The notes under the pieces were generated by a model that saw nothing but the letters and a program-made list of their open reading frames with translations, had not been told where the DNA came from and did not search any database. The translations under genes and the position numbers were made by a program. From CAZODA01 sp964578485 (lineage in GTDB: Bacteria; Bacteroidota; Bacteroidia; Bacteroidales; Marinilabiliaceae): a stretch of 64,000 nt of DNA. The stretch is taken from positions 1-64,000 of the forward strand of contig CAZODA010000006.1 in assembly GCA_964578485.1 (NCBI GenBank). The letters run 5' to 3'. Positions 33,404 through 42,104 of the stretch are shown piece by piece (position 1 is the first letter of the stretch; each line of letters opens with the position of its first letter).

Positions 33404-36337
33404 ATGCTTATGAAAGATTCCTCTTCAGAATTTGGGGAACTTGCAAAGTTGATTAAAGGAGAAGTACTGAGCGATAATTTATCACGTGCTTTATATTCTT
33501 CTGATGCATCAGTTTACCAAGAATTACCTACAGCTGTTGTATTTCCGCGTGATTCTGATGATATATCCATTATTGCCAAATTTTCAGAAAAAAATAACAT
33601 TCCCATAATAGCACGTGGAGCAGGCACATCTCTTGCCGGCCAAGTTGTGGGGAAGGGATTAATAATGGATGTGTCGCGCTATATGAATCGCATCCTTGAA
33701 ATTAATGTGGAGGAGAAATGGGCTGAGGTAGAATCAGGAGTGATACTCGATGATCTTAATCGCGAACTTGCTAAATATAATTTGTTTTTTGCTCCGGAAA
33801 CATCAACTTCCAACCGTTGTACTATTGGTGGTATGACAGCCAATAATTCCTGTGGGGTTCATTCAATTATTTATGGCAGTACCCGTGATCACCTCTTGGA
33901 AGTTACAGGCTGTTTTGCAGATGGAGAAAAAATAACTTTTGGCCCATTATCGGATGAGACCTTTGAAAAAAAATGTAGTAAAAAAGGCAGAGAAGGAGAT
34001 ATTTATCGCTTTTTGCGCGATACTTTTAATAAGGATAAAATAAGGGAGCAAATAAGAGACGGTTTTCCGCATCCGGAAATTCGCAGGCGAAATGTTGGCT
34101 ATGCCATTGACGAGCTTTTGAGTTGCTCACCATTTTTACCGGGGGGCGATGCTTTTAATCTGTCAAAAATTGTTGCCGGTTCAGAAGGATCCCTTGTTCT
34201 AATTTCTTCAGTTAAATTATCCTTAGTTCCCCTTCCTTTACCTGAAAAAATTTTGTTGTGTGCACATTTTTATTCTTTAAGTGAAGCCCTTGAGGCCAAT
34301 TTGGTAGCAGTTTCGCATAAGCCTGATGCAGTAGAGTTGATGGATAAAAATATTTTGGACTTAGCAAGAAAAAATCCCTTACAAAACAGAAATCGCTTTT
34401 TTGTTGAAGGCGACCCCGGAGCATTGTTACTCATTGAATACTCTGGAATGGATTATTCTGAAGTTGAAGAAAAAGCAAAGCTTTTGATAAAAATGTTTAA
34501 GGAGAAGGATTTAGGATATGCTTTTCCTTTAGTTGGCGGAAAAGATATATCACGTGTTTGGGAACTGCGAAAAGCCGGTCTTGGTATTTTATCAAATATG
34601 AAAGGAGATGAGCGCCCGGTAACTTTAATAGAGGATACAGCCCTTAGAGTAGAAGATTTACCCGCCTATGTTGAAGATATTGAGAAAATTTTGGCCCTTT
34701 ATGGTAAAAGAAGTGTATATCACGCTCATGTTGGCTCAGGAGAGCTTCATATACGACCTGTTTTGAATCTTAAAAAGCCGGATGACAGACGCTTGTTTAG
34801 AAAAATCGCTGAAGATGTAGCACTCCTTGTAAAAAAATATCGAGGTTCATTAAGTGGGGAGCATGGAGATGGCCGACTAAGAGCTGAGTTTATACCTCAA
34901 ATGGTTGGGAAAGAAAATTATACTTTAATGGTAAAATTAAAGGAAATTTTTGATCCAAAACATTTATTAAATCCCGGTAAAATTATAAATGCAGATCCCA
35001 TGGATGATGCATTTAGATATCTAAAACCACCTGTTGACCGACTCAAAAAGCCTGTTTTTGACTGGTCGGATGATGTTGATTTTTTAGGTGCTGTTGAACG
35101 TTGCAACGGTTCGGCCGATTGTATAAAAGGAGTCAAAGCAGGTGGGGCAATGTGCCCAAGTTATATGGGTACACGTGAGGAGAAAAATTCAACCCGAGGC
35201 AGAGCAAATGTGTTGCGTGCTTTTCTTCAAGGGAAAAAGTTTGAGGAAGATCTTTCAATAAAGGAAGTTACAGAAGTTCTGGATTTGTGCTTAAGCTGTA
35301 AAGCCTGTAAAAGTGAGTGTCCTTCGGGTGTTGATATGGCTGCTTTAAAAGCTGAGTTTATGCAGCATGTTCATGATATTGAGGGAGTGAAGTTTAGTGC
35401 CGGTCTAATGGCCAATTTGCCTCTTATTAATCGTTTTGTTTTTACATTCAGGAAGTTGGCTAATCCTATGCTTAAAAGTCGCTGGATGAAGCAGTTATTA
35501 AGAAGGCTTGCAGGAATTAGTCCTAAACGTCAGTTGCCATTATACAGTGGCAAGCGTTTTGATCGATGGTATATGCGCTATTATAATATTGAAGATAATG
35601 ACTCTACAGAGTATTTAATGTTGCTTGCCGATGAATTTACCAATTATTATGATTCAGATATCGGTATTAAAACCGTCCTTTTACTAAATCGCTTAGGTTA
35701 TAAAGTGATTATGGCGCCTGTATCTGAAAGTGGAAGGACCTATATTAGTCAGGGCTTTTTGCGCTCTGCCGCCACAGTAGTAAAGAGAAATCTTGAGAAA
35801 TTAAAAGGATTGATTTCTGAGGATATGCCATTGGTAGGTATTGAGCCTTCTGCTTTATTAACTTTCCGGGATGAATATCCTAAGCTTGCTCCTCAAGATT
35901 TACGTGCTGAAGCAAAAAAAATAGCAGCTCACAGTTTTACTGTTGAAGAATTTCTTTATAATGAGATGAAAAAGGGGAAAATAACAAAGAATGCTTTTAC
36001 TGATAAGTATGCTAAAATACGATTTCATGCACATTGTTATCAAAAAGCCCTTATGAAAACTGATTGCATAAAAGAGATTTTATCTTTTCCAACAAATTAT
36101 AGCGCCGAAGAAATTCCATCCGGCTGTTGCGGAATGGCCGGAGGTTTTGGATATGAAGAGGAGAAATATGAATTGTCAATGAAAATAGGAGAGCTGGTAT
36201 TATTCCCCGAAGTGAAAAACACCCCGGAGAGTACTTTTGTAGTAGCTCCCGGTCATTCATGCAGACATCAGATTAAAGATGGGACACAAAGAGATGCACT
36301 TCATCCTGTAGAAATCCTTTTTGACGCACTACTTTAA
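33404..36337 (+). CDS. FAD-linked and Fe-S 2-hydroxyacid (lactate-type) dehydrogenase
   Basis: This 977-residue fusion contains an FAD-binding domain (GAGTSLAGQVVGKGLIMD, STSNRCTIGGMTANNSCG). The FAD-oxidase C-terminal domain has HAHVGSGELHIRP and SLSGEHGDGRLRAEF. A ferredoxin-type segment follows with CLSCKACKSECPSGVDM near residue 632, and a CCG-type domain (PSGCCGMAGGFG) lies near residue 907. It combines the roles of GlcD/GlcF or LldE-type subunits and passes electrons from D-lactate or another 2-hydroxyacid to the respiratory chain. In this cluster it could oxidise the lactate formed from fuconate. TATTTTTG at 33374-33381 is a possible promoter -7. Confidence 0.88.
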   Translation: MLMKDSSSEFGELAKLIKGEVLSDNLSRALYSSDASVYQELPTAVVFPRDSDDISIIAKFSEKNNIPIIARGAGTSLAGQVVGKGLIMDVSRYMNRILEINVEEKWAEVESGVILDDLNRELAKYNLFFAPETSTSNRCTIGGMTANNSCGVHSIIYGSTRDHLLEVTGCFADGEKITFGPLSDETFEKKCSKKGREGDIYRFLRDTFNKDKIREQIRDGFPHPEIRRRNVGYAIDELLSCSPFLPGGDAFNLSKIVAGSEGSLVLISSVKLSLVPLPLPEKILLCAHFYSLSEALEANLVAVSHKPDAVELMDKNILDLARKNPLQNRNRFFVEGDPGALLLIEYSGMDYSEVEEKAKLLIKMFKEKDLGYAFPLVGGKDISRVWELRKAGLGILSNMKGDERPVTLIEDTALRVEDLPAYVEDIEKILALYGKRSVYHAHVGSGELHIRPVLNLKKPDDRRLFRKIAEDVALLVKKYRGSLSGEHGDGRLRAEFIPQMVGKENYTLMVKLKEIFDPKHLLNPGKIINADPMDDAFRYLKPPVDRLKKPVFDWSDDVDFLGAVERCNGSADCIKGVKAGGAMCPSYMGTREEKNSTRGRANVLRAFLQGKKFEEDLSIKEVTEVLDLCLSCKACKSECPSGVDMAALKAEFMQHVHDIEGVKFSAGLMANLPLINRFVFTFRKLANPMLKSRWMKQLLRRLAGISPKRQLPLYSGKRFDRWYMRYYNIEDNDSTEYLMLLADEFTNYYDSDIGIKTVLLLNRLGYKVIMAPVSESGRTYISQGFLRSAATVVKRNLEKLKGLISEDMPLVGIEPSALLTFRDEYPKLAPQDLRAEAKKIAAHSFTVEEFLYNEMKKGKITKNAFTDKYAKIRFHAHCYQKALMKTDCIKEILSFPTNYSAEEIPSGCCGMAGGFGYEEEKYELSMKIGELVLFPEVKNTPESTFVVAPGHSCRHQIKDGTQRDALHPVEILFDALL

Positions 36338-36346
36338 TTTTTAAAA

Positions 36347-37459
36347 CTATAAAAGTTTGAAAATTCCACCGGGACGACTTTTTACTAATCCTTTAAATTC
36401 AAGGTCAAGCAAAGTGGCTGATAATTTGCTTACAGGCATTCCACATTGTATAGATAAAAGATTTAGATTCATTTCCTTCTCTTGATAAAGAACCTCCATT
36501 ATTGTTTTTTCTTCAGGAGTGTCAACTGACGCAAAAAGAGTTCTTTGTGAAGAATGTGCCTTCTTGCTGCTCTCCCAACCAAGTGCATATTCCAAATCTT
36601 CAATTGATTCAATAAGAGCTGCAATGTTAGATTTTATAAGTTTATTGCAACCTTGAGAAAATTCATCATTAACCCTGCCGGGAAAGGCTAAAACATCGCG
36701 GTTGTAACTCGATGCAATACCGGCAGTAATTAAGGCGCCTCCTTTTTTTGCAGATTCTACAACAACAACAGCATCTGCCATTCCTGCCACAATACGGTTG
36801 CGCCTAACAAAGTTTGGGCGATCAGGATTTGTATCCATAAAAAATTCTGTTAACAACATACCTTGTTTTATAATTTCACGTGCTGTATTATTATGAACGC
36901 CGGGATAAACTCTGTCTAAGCCATGAGCTAAAACTGCAATGGTAGGCAAATTATTACGAAGGGCGGCTCTATGTGCACAAATATCTATCCCATAGGCTAA
37001 CCCGCTTATGACAAGAGTGTTGGGGTGGCGACGTGCAAGGTCGGCAATTAATTTTTCACATAGGTCTAATCCATTATCGGTAGCTAAACGAGTACCCACC
37101 ACGCTGATAACTTTTGATACCTCCGTATTGGTTGTCCCTTTAGAAAAAAGCAATAAAGGAGCATCCTCACAATAAGACAAACGACGAGGATAGTTGTCAT
37201 CAGTAAAGAAATGAACATTAATCTTTTGTTGCTTTATGAAATTTAGTTCTTTTTCTGCCCTGTCGAGAATGGCTGATTTATCAGCATTTTTAAGCCTTGA
37301 AGCTGTTAAAACACCTATTCCGGGGATTTTTTCGAATTTGTTTTTAGAATTAAAAACAGCCTCTACAGATCCGAGATAAGCAATGAGATTCCGTGCTAAC
37401 TTAGGCCCTATCCCTTTAATAAGGCCCATGGCAATTTTGTATTTCAATGAAGGGTCCAA
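36347..37459 (-). CDS. dprA: DNA-processing protein DprA
   Basis: This 370-residue cytoplasmic protein has a helix-hairpin-helix N-terminus (LIKGIGPKLARNLIAYLG, KIPGIGVLTASRLK). The Rossmann-like DprA core has SVVGTRLATDNG, ISGLAYGIDICAHRAAL, VLAHGLDRVYPGVH, RRNRIVAGMADAVVVVE and GGALITAGIASSYNRDVLAFPG. A C-terminal winged helix ends the protein (LSIQCGMPVSKLSATLLDLEFKGLV). It loads RecA onto incoming single-stranded DNA during transformation. It is convergent with the FAD oxidase gene (9 nt apart). Confidence 0.95.
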   Translation of the reverse strand: MDPSLKYKIAMGLIKGIGPKLARNLIAYLGSVEAVFNSKNKFEKIPGIGVLTASRLKNADKSAILDRAEKELNFIKQQKINVHFFTDDNYPRRLSYCEDAPLLLFSKGTTNTEVSKVISVVGTRLATDNGLDLCEKLIADLARRHPNTLVISGLAYGIDICAHRAALRNNLPTIAVLAHGLDRVYPGVHNNTAREIIKQGMLLTEFFMDTNPDRPNFVRRNRIVAGMADAVVVVESAKKGGALITAGIASSYNRDVLAFPGRVNDEFSQGCNKLIKSNIAALIESIEDLEYALGWESSKKAHSSQRTLFASVDTPEEKTIMEVLYQEKEMNLNLLSIQCGMPVSKLSATLLDLEFKGLVKSRPGGIFKLL

Positions 37460-37476
37460 GGTTATAAATTAATTAG

Positions 37477-37932
37477 TTATGATGATTTTTTATTTGATTC
37501 TATATATTGTAATATTCTTGTACGTTCGGCTTTGTTGAATGCACTTATACCAATAGCAGGATACTTTGCTAAACCCCGTCCGGTACTTTCATATAAAATA
37601 AGGAAATGAAATAAACCTCCAAGAATAGTTTTTACCTCATACTTATAATAGCGTGACCAAGGGATTTTTAATGTTTTGTATGACCTGCCGAATGGAAATA
37701 GATTAAAATAATTTATTGAAAATACATCCTTTTCCGTTTTCATTTCAACATAATGATAACCTCCCTTAGCAAAAATAATAGCAATACTGATAATGAGAAG
37801 TCCAAACAAAAAAGGCAAAAAAGTCGGAATTTTAATTTTTAAAATAAAGGATAAAACAAATAAAGCTAAGGATAACAGCCAGGCTGCTGCAAATTTTTGA
37901 ATATATTTTCCTGAATTTTCTTTGTTATTCAT
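37477..37932 (-). CDS. Small two-TM membrane protein, PH-like domain
   Basis: This 151-residue protein has two adjacent transmembrane helices (about 15-30 and 36-55, WLLSLALFVLSFIL and FLPFLFGLLIISIAIIF). A basic, aromatic cytosolic part follows (KTLKIPWSRYYKYEVKTILGG), resembling bacterial PH-like membrane proteins. I do not recognise a specific family. It lies 17 nt upstream of dprA on the same strand, so the two may be co-transcribed. Confidence 0.65.
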   Translation of the reverse strand: MNNKENSGKYIQKFAAAWLLSLALFVLSFILKIKIPTFLPFLFGLLIISIAIIFAKGGYHYVEMKTEKDVFSINYFNLFPFGRSYKTLKIPWSRYYKYEVKTILGGLFHFLILYESTGRGLAKYPAIGISAFNKAERTRILQYIESNKKSS

Positions 37933-38115
37933 TATTAGAATTTTGAAACACCCGGAATAATTATATTAGCATTTTAAGTATCGAAATTGATGATTTTCAG
38001 CTTTATTTTAGGAATAAGTACAAAAAACAAAAATAATATGAAAAATGCAACAATGTAATGAAAAAGATAATAATGATTTAATCGTTTAATATAACGCGTT
38101 CTCAGCTAAAAAGCT

Positions 38116-38123
38116 TATTTTTG
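38116..38123 (+). promoter_or_regulatory. Putative -7 element for aroB-aroA
   Basis: TATTTTTG fits TAnnTTTG, 72 nt before the aroB ATG. The upstream TTTG is not clear. This is the only such element in the aroB upstream region that I can support. Confidence 0.45.
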
Positions 38124-38195
38124 AATTGATATTTCTGTTTACAGCCAAGCGTTTAATTATCTTGTTTGAAGAGTAAAATAATTATTTATTTGATA

Positions 38196-39275
38196 ATGAA
38201 ATCACTCAAAACCAAAGAAACTGATGTCCTTTTAGCAGATGATCTGTCGCAAGATCTTACTGTACTAATAAAACCCTTTAAAAAAGAAAAAATTTTCGTT
38301 CTTACTGATGAATATACCTATGAGTTTTGCTTTCCTTTAATTGAAGATGTTCCGGGAATAACAAAAGAGCAATGCTTCATAATTAATGCCGGTGATGAAA
38401 ATAAAACGCTTACTTCATTAAAACAGGTATGGGACGGATTGGTGAAGGGTGGTGCTACTCGACACTCCCTTTTGATAAATTTAGGTGGTGGAATGCCTTG
38501 CGATTTGGGTGGTTTTGCAGCTGCTACATTTAAAAGGGGAATAGAATTCATTAATATCCCAACTACATTGCTTGCAATGGTAGATGCCTCTGTTGGAGGA
38601 AAAACGGGGATTAATTTTGGAGGTTATAAAAATGAAATCGGAGCTTTTAAACAGGCTCTTTATGTGTTGATTGATATTTCTTTATTGAAGTCATTAGATA
38701 GTAACAACCTTATTTCGGGATATGCCGAAATGATTAAACATGCATATCTGGAAAGTGCAGAATTGCTTGAGCAAACCTTGTCTTTCAATATTTTACATCC
38801 CGATATGGAAAAACTTAAACTATTAGTGGCTGAATCAATTAAGATTAAGGATAAATATGTTACAGCTGATCCACATGAAAAAAATATCCGTAAAGCGCTA
38901 AACCTCGGACATACTGTTGGACATGCAATTGAAAGCCTTGCATTAAACAGAAAACAACCTATTCTACATGGTTATGCCGTAGCATACGGAATGGTGATTG
39001 AACTTTATCTGGCATATCTGAAATTGAATTTCCCAATTGAAAGAGTTGAGCAGCTTAATAAATTTGTAGAAAAAATTTATGGTAAATTTAAGTATTCAGA
39101 GTCCGATTTTGAACAATTGTATGACACCATGATTCATGATAAAAAAAATCAAGCCGGTAGAATTAATTTCACCCTTTTACGACAACCCGGAGAAGTTGCT
39201 ATTAATATTCATTGTGAAAAAGAAGAGTTGAGAGAAGCCTTCAGATACTATTCAACTTCACAAATTCTTATATAA
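38196..39275 (+). CDS. aroB: 3-dehydroquinate synthase
   Basis: From ATG 38196 this 359-residue enzyme has the AroB NAD-binding core: INAGDENKTLTSL, NLGGGMPCDLGGFAAATFKRG and PTTLLAMVDASVGGKTGIN. The metal ligands include LNLGHTVGHAIE and HGYAVAYGM. It converts DAHP to 3-dehydroquinate in the shikimate pathway. A TTG start 30 nt upstream is possible but would add an unusual hydrophobic extension. aroA follows after 9 nt. Confidence 0.95.
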   Translation: MKSLKTKETDVLLADDLSQDLTVLIKPFKKEKIFVLTDEYTYEFCFPLIEDVPGITKEQCFIINAGDENKTLTSLKQVWDGLVKGGATRHSLLINLGGGMPCDLGGFAAATFKRGIEFINIPTTLLAMVDASVGGKTGINFGGYKNEIGAFKQALYVLIDISLLKSLDSNNLISGYAEMIKHAYLESAELLEQTLSFNILHPDMEKLKLLVAESIKIKDKYVTADPHEKNIRKALNLGHTVGHAIESLALNRKQPILHGYAVAYGMVIELYLAYLKLNFPIERVEQLNKFVEKIYGKFKYSESDFEQLYDTMIHDKKNQAGRINFTLLRQPGEVAINIHCEKEELREAFRYYSTSQILI

Positions 39276-39284
39276 AAAAGCATC

Positions 39285-40511
39285 ATGTCTATTACTATTT
39301 TTGCTCCTAAAAAATTGAAAAGTTTAGAAATTGAATTGCCTGCATCCAAAAGTATAAGCAATAGGCTTTTAATTCTTAACGCTTTGAGTTACAGTTTTTA
39401 TAAGATTGAAAACCTTTCTAATAGTGATGATACCAAGGCCATGGTGCAGGCGATAAATTCAAATACAAATCATTTCGATATAGGAGCAGCAGGGACTACA
39501 ATGCGCTTTTTAACAGCCTATCTATCAAAAATTGTGGGTGAGTGGACTATTACCGGAAGTGAGCGTATGAAGCAACGTCCGATTGGAATACTTGTGGAGG
39601 CTTTAAATAAACTTGGAGGTAAAATTGAATATATTGAAGCTGAAGGCTACCCGCCATTACGCATTTATGGTAGTGCACTAAAGGGAGGAAAACTTGATCT
39701 GCAAGGGAATATTAGCAGCCAGTATGTTTCTGCTCTTCTTATGATTGCACCATACATGGAAGAGGGTCTCCAATTACGGCTTATAGGCGAAATTACTTCT
39801 CTGCCTTATATCAATCTTACACTAAAGTTAATGGAATTATTTGGTGTTAAGTGTAAGTGGCAAAATAATATTATTACCGTGCCTCCGGCCGAATATAAGC
39901 CGGTTCAGGTAAAAGTCGAAGCAGATTGGAGCGCAGCATCTTATTGGTATGAAATAGTGGCTTTGTCAAAACCGGGTGATTCTGTAATTCTTAAGGGACT
40001 TGAACAAAGCAGCAGACAAGGTGATGCCGCTGTAGCATCACTTTTTAATCAGCTTGGAGTAGAAAGTAAGTTTACAGCTGAAGGACTGAAGTTGATTAAT
40101 ACAGGGGAAAGAAAATCCCACTTTTTATACGACTTTTCAAATGAACCCGATCTGGCACAAACTTTTGCTGTTAGCTGTGCATTTTTAAATATTACTTTTG
40201 AATTTCAAGGTTTGCATACTCTAAAAATTAAAGAAACAGACCGAATAAAAGCACTTATTAATGAAGCAAGCAAATTTGGTTATCAATTTGAAAGTAATAA
40301 TGATAGTAATTTGAGCTGGAAGGGTGAAAAAACTTTGCCGGAAGATAATATTGTAGTTGAAACATATAAAGATCACAGAATGGCAATGGCATTTGCACCG
40401 GCAGTTATCAAAAGCAAAGCTTTTAATATTGCCGACCCTATGGTTGTAACGAAATCCTATCCAAGTTACTGGGATGATCTTAAAAAAGCAGGGTTTGACA
40501 TTAGTGAATAA
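39285..40511 (+). CDS. aroA: 3-phosphoshikimate 1-carboxyvinyltransferase (EPSP synthase)
   Basis: This 408-residue enzyme has two inside-out alpha/beta domains: ELPASKSISNRLLILNAL, GAAGTTMRFL, GSERMKQRPIGILVEALNKLG, LQGNISSQYVSALLMIAP, LKIKETDRIKALINE and YKDHRMAMAFAP. It joins shikimate-3-phosphate to PEP. It is about 20 residues shorter than the enterobacterial enzyme. In its glyphosate-contact motif the Gly is kept, while the usual Ala-Met-Arg-Pro reads Thr-Met-Arg-Phe. I believe this is a Bacteroidota-type variant. It is coupled to aroB. Confidence 0.94.
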   Translation: MSITIFAPKKLKSLEIELPASKSISNRLLILNALSYSFYKIENLSNSDDTKAMVQAINSNTNHFDIGAAGTTMRFLTAYLSKIVGEWTITGSERMKQRPIGILVEALNKLGGKIEYIEAEGYPPLRIYGSALKGGKLDLQGNISSQYVSALLMIAPYMEEGLQLRLIGEITSLPYINLTLKLMELFGVKCKWQNNIITVPPAEYKPVQVKVEADWSAASYWYEIVALSKPGDSVILKGLEQSSRQGDAAVASLFNQLGVESKFTAEGLKLINTGERKSHFLYDFSNEPDLAQTFAVSCAFLNITFEFQGLHTLKIKETDRIKALINEASKFGYQFESNNDSNLSWKGEKTLPEDNIVVETYKDHRMAMAFAPAVIKSKAFNIADPMVVTKSYPSYWDDLKKAGFDISE

Positions 40512-40532
40512 AGCCCTCCTGATTTTTTGATC

Positions 40533-40563
40533 TTTGTATGTTCATCATTTTATAGTAACTTTG
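40533..40563 (+). promoter_or_regulatory. Promoter of the cold-shock-domain gene
   Basis: TTTG at 40533-40536 and TAACTTTG at 40556-40563, 19 nt apart, match the Bacteroidota consensus. The start codon follows 30 nt later. Confidence 0.7.
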
Positions 40564-40593
40564 AATAGAATTAATTAATATTTAAGAATTTTT

Positions 40594-41085
40594 ATGGCTA
40601 GATCACAAGAATCATTTGGCAAAAAAGAAAGAGAAAAGAAAAAACTGAAAAGAAAACAGGAAAAAGAAAAGAAAAAAGAGAATCGTGAGAAAACGAGCTT
40701 CGACGATATGATAGCTTATGTTGATGAACATGGAAATATTACAGATACACCTCCCGATCCTAACAGAAAAAAAGAAGAGATAAAACTCGAGGATATTGAA
40801 ATTAGTGTTCCAAAACAAGAAGAACGAGAACCAGAAGATCTAATACGAAAGGGATTTGTCACCTTTTTTAATAGCTCTAAAGGATATGGATTTATTAAAG
40901 ATCAGGAAACTCAGGAAAGTATTTTTGTCCATATTAATGGAATGATTGATAGAGTTGATGAAAGAGATAAAGTGACTTTCGAAGTTGAACCCGGCTTGAA
41001 AGGTCCGAATGCTGTTAATGTTAGATTGTTGAAAAATGATGGAGACCTTATTGATGATTCCAAAAATGAAAGTGAGGATCAATAA
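40594..41085 (+). CDS. Cold-shock-domain protein with basic N-terminal extension
   Basis: This 163-residue protein has a strongly basic Lys/Arg/Glu helix at residues 3-35. An acidic linker comes next, then a cold-shock OB fold at about 85-148 with KGFVTFFNSSKGYGFIKD (RNP1-like) and SIFVHINGM (RNP2-like). An acidic tail ends the protein. Extended CSD proteins of this type are common in Bacteroidota and bind single-stranded nucleic acids; the exact role is unknown. It has its own promoter and terminator. Confidence 0.9.
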   Translation: MARSQESFGKKEREKKKLKRKQEKEKKKENREKTSFDDMIAYVDEHGNITDTPPDPNRKKEEIKLEDIEISVPKQEEREPEDLIRKGFVTFFNSSKGYGFIKDQETQESIFVHINGMIDRVDERDKVTFEVEPGLKGPNAVNVRLLKNDGDLIDDSKNESEDQ

Positions 41086-41114
41086 GATATTATATAAGTT
41101 TTAAGATTTTTGAA

Positions 41115-41151
41115 AAACCGTTTCAAGTAAAAATTGAAACGGTTTTTTTTT
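41115..41151 (+). terminator. Intrinsic terminator after the cold-shock-domain gene
   Basis: Stem AAACCGTTTCAA (41115-41126) pairs with TTGAAACGGTTT (41134-41145) across a 7-nt loop, followed by a run of T residues to 41151. Confidence 0.9.
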
Positions 41152-41190
41152 AGCTAAATGTTCTTTGTTTTTCTTTTAACCAAGGTTTTG

Positions 41191-41204
41191 TGACATTTTG
41201 ACGG
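41191..41204 (+). promoter_or_regulatory. Upstream activator-type site 1 of hsp20
   Basis: TGACATTTTGACGG. It is related, in inverted sense, to site 2 (TGTCAAAATGACGG), 63 bp away, which is six helical turns. It is a candidate enhancer site for a sigma-54 activator. Confidence 0.55.
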
Positions 41205-41253
41205 ATAAGCAGCTTGATGCTATGACAATAGTTCGCTGTTTTTAATGTAACCC

Positions 41254-41267
41254 TGTCAAAATGACGG
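41254..41267 (+). promoter_or_regulatory. Upstream activator-type site 2 of hsp20
   Basis: TGTCAAAATGACGG contains the near-palindrome GTCAAAATGAC. It lies 12 bp upstream of the -24 element. Its spacing to site 1 suggests binding on the same face of the helix. Confidence 0.55.
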
Positions 41268-41278
41268 AGGTATGGCCT

Positions 41279-41294
41279 TGGCATCTGCTTTGCT
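41279..41294 (+). promoter_or_regulatory. Sigma-54 (-24/-12) promoter of hsp20
   Basis: TGGCAT, five bases, then TTGCT reproduces the sigma-54 consensus TGGCAC-N5-TTGCW with correct spacing. Transcription would start near 41306, leaving a leader of about 52 nt with a strong AGGAGG 10 nt before the ATG. This differs from the TAnnTTTG promoters elsewhere in the window. Confidence 0.8.
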
Positions 41295-41357
41295 AATATA
41301 TAAGCGAATAAGTAAAACAGTAAATAAAGTTAAACATTAAAATAGGAGGATTAAGCT

Positions 41358-41798
41358 ATGACACTTGTAAGACGTTTTAACAATCCAAGACCGGAAATCG
41401 CTAATTTCTTTGACGATTTTTTTGGCGGAGATATGTTTTCTCCACGTGCAACGATGGGACATCGTACAGTTCCTGCTGTAAATGTTCAGGAAACTGAAGA
41501 TGATTACCAAATTGAAGTTGCTGCACCAGGTTTGAAAAAGGATGATTTTAAAGTTGAAGTGAACAATAATGTCTTGACTATTTCATGTGAGAAAGAAGAT
41601 AGTAGTGAAGATAAAGGAAAAGGATTTTCTCGACGTGAATTCTGTTACACAGGCTTTAGACGTTCATTTGCAATCCCTCGTAATGAAGTGGATGAATCAA
41701 AAATAGATGCTTCCTACAAAGATGGCATCTTGAAAATTACACTTCATAAACGCGAAGAAGTAAAACCTAAACCTGCCAGAATGATTACAATTAAATAA
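41358..41798 (+). CDS. Hsp20/alpha-crystallin small heat-shock protein
   Basis: This 146-residue ATP-independent chaperone has a short N-terminal arm (MTLVRRFNNPRPEIANFFDDFF) and an alpha-crystallin domain at about residues 40-135. Visible motifs are VNVQETEDDYQIEVAAPGL, FKVEVNNNVLTIS and the terminal DGILKITLHK. The IxI-type tail is MITIK. An AGGAGG ribosome-binding site precedes the start, unusual for this phylum and suggestive of high translation. The sigma-54 promoter indicates control by an activator ATPase rather than only by heat-shock sigma factors. Confidence 0.93.
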   Translation: MTLVRRFNNPRPEIANFFDDFFGGDMFSPRATMGHRTVPAVNVQETEDDYQIEVAAPGLKKDDFKVEVNNNVLTISCEKEDSSEDKGKGFSRREFCYTGFRRSFAIPRNEVDESKIDASYKDGILKITLHKREEVKPKPARMITIK

Positions 41799-41826
41799 TT
41801 AGCAAATTAAAAGAATTAAGATTAAG

Positions 41827-41863
41827 GGATCTGTCTTAAAATAAAGGCAGATCCTTTTTTTTT
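41827..41863 (+). terminator. Intrinsic terminator after hsp20
   Basis: GGATCTG (41827-41833) pairs with CAGATCC (41848-41854) and is followed by nine T residues. Confidence 0.88.
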
Positions 41864-42026
41864 ATTTAAAACTATCACCTTGCACAATACTGCCCTCATA
41901 ATGAAGCTTTTAACCCTGAGCCTGTATGACATGTTACACCCTATTTGGATACAAATAAGCTCCCCTTAGATACAAACTATACCTAAGCTTTAGACATATA
42001 ACCACAAACATTAATTAATGTTAAAA

Positions 42027-42034
42027 TATCTTTG
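42027..42034 (+). promoter_or_regulatory. Putative -7 element of the SusCD operon
   Basis: TATCTTTG fits TAnnTTTG, 71 nt before the susC-like start. No matching upstream TTTG was seen, so this is tentative. Confidence 0.4.
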
Positions 42035-42104
42035 AAAATCATTATCTCGATAATAACTTTTTTGAATAATGAAATATTAATTTAAAGATATTAAAACGAA
42101 CAGT

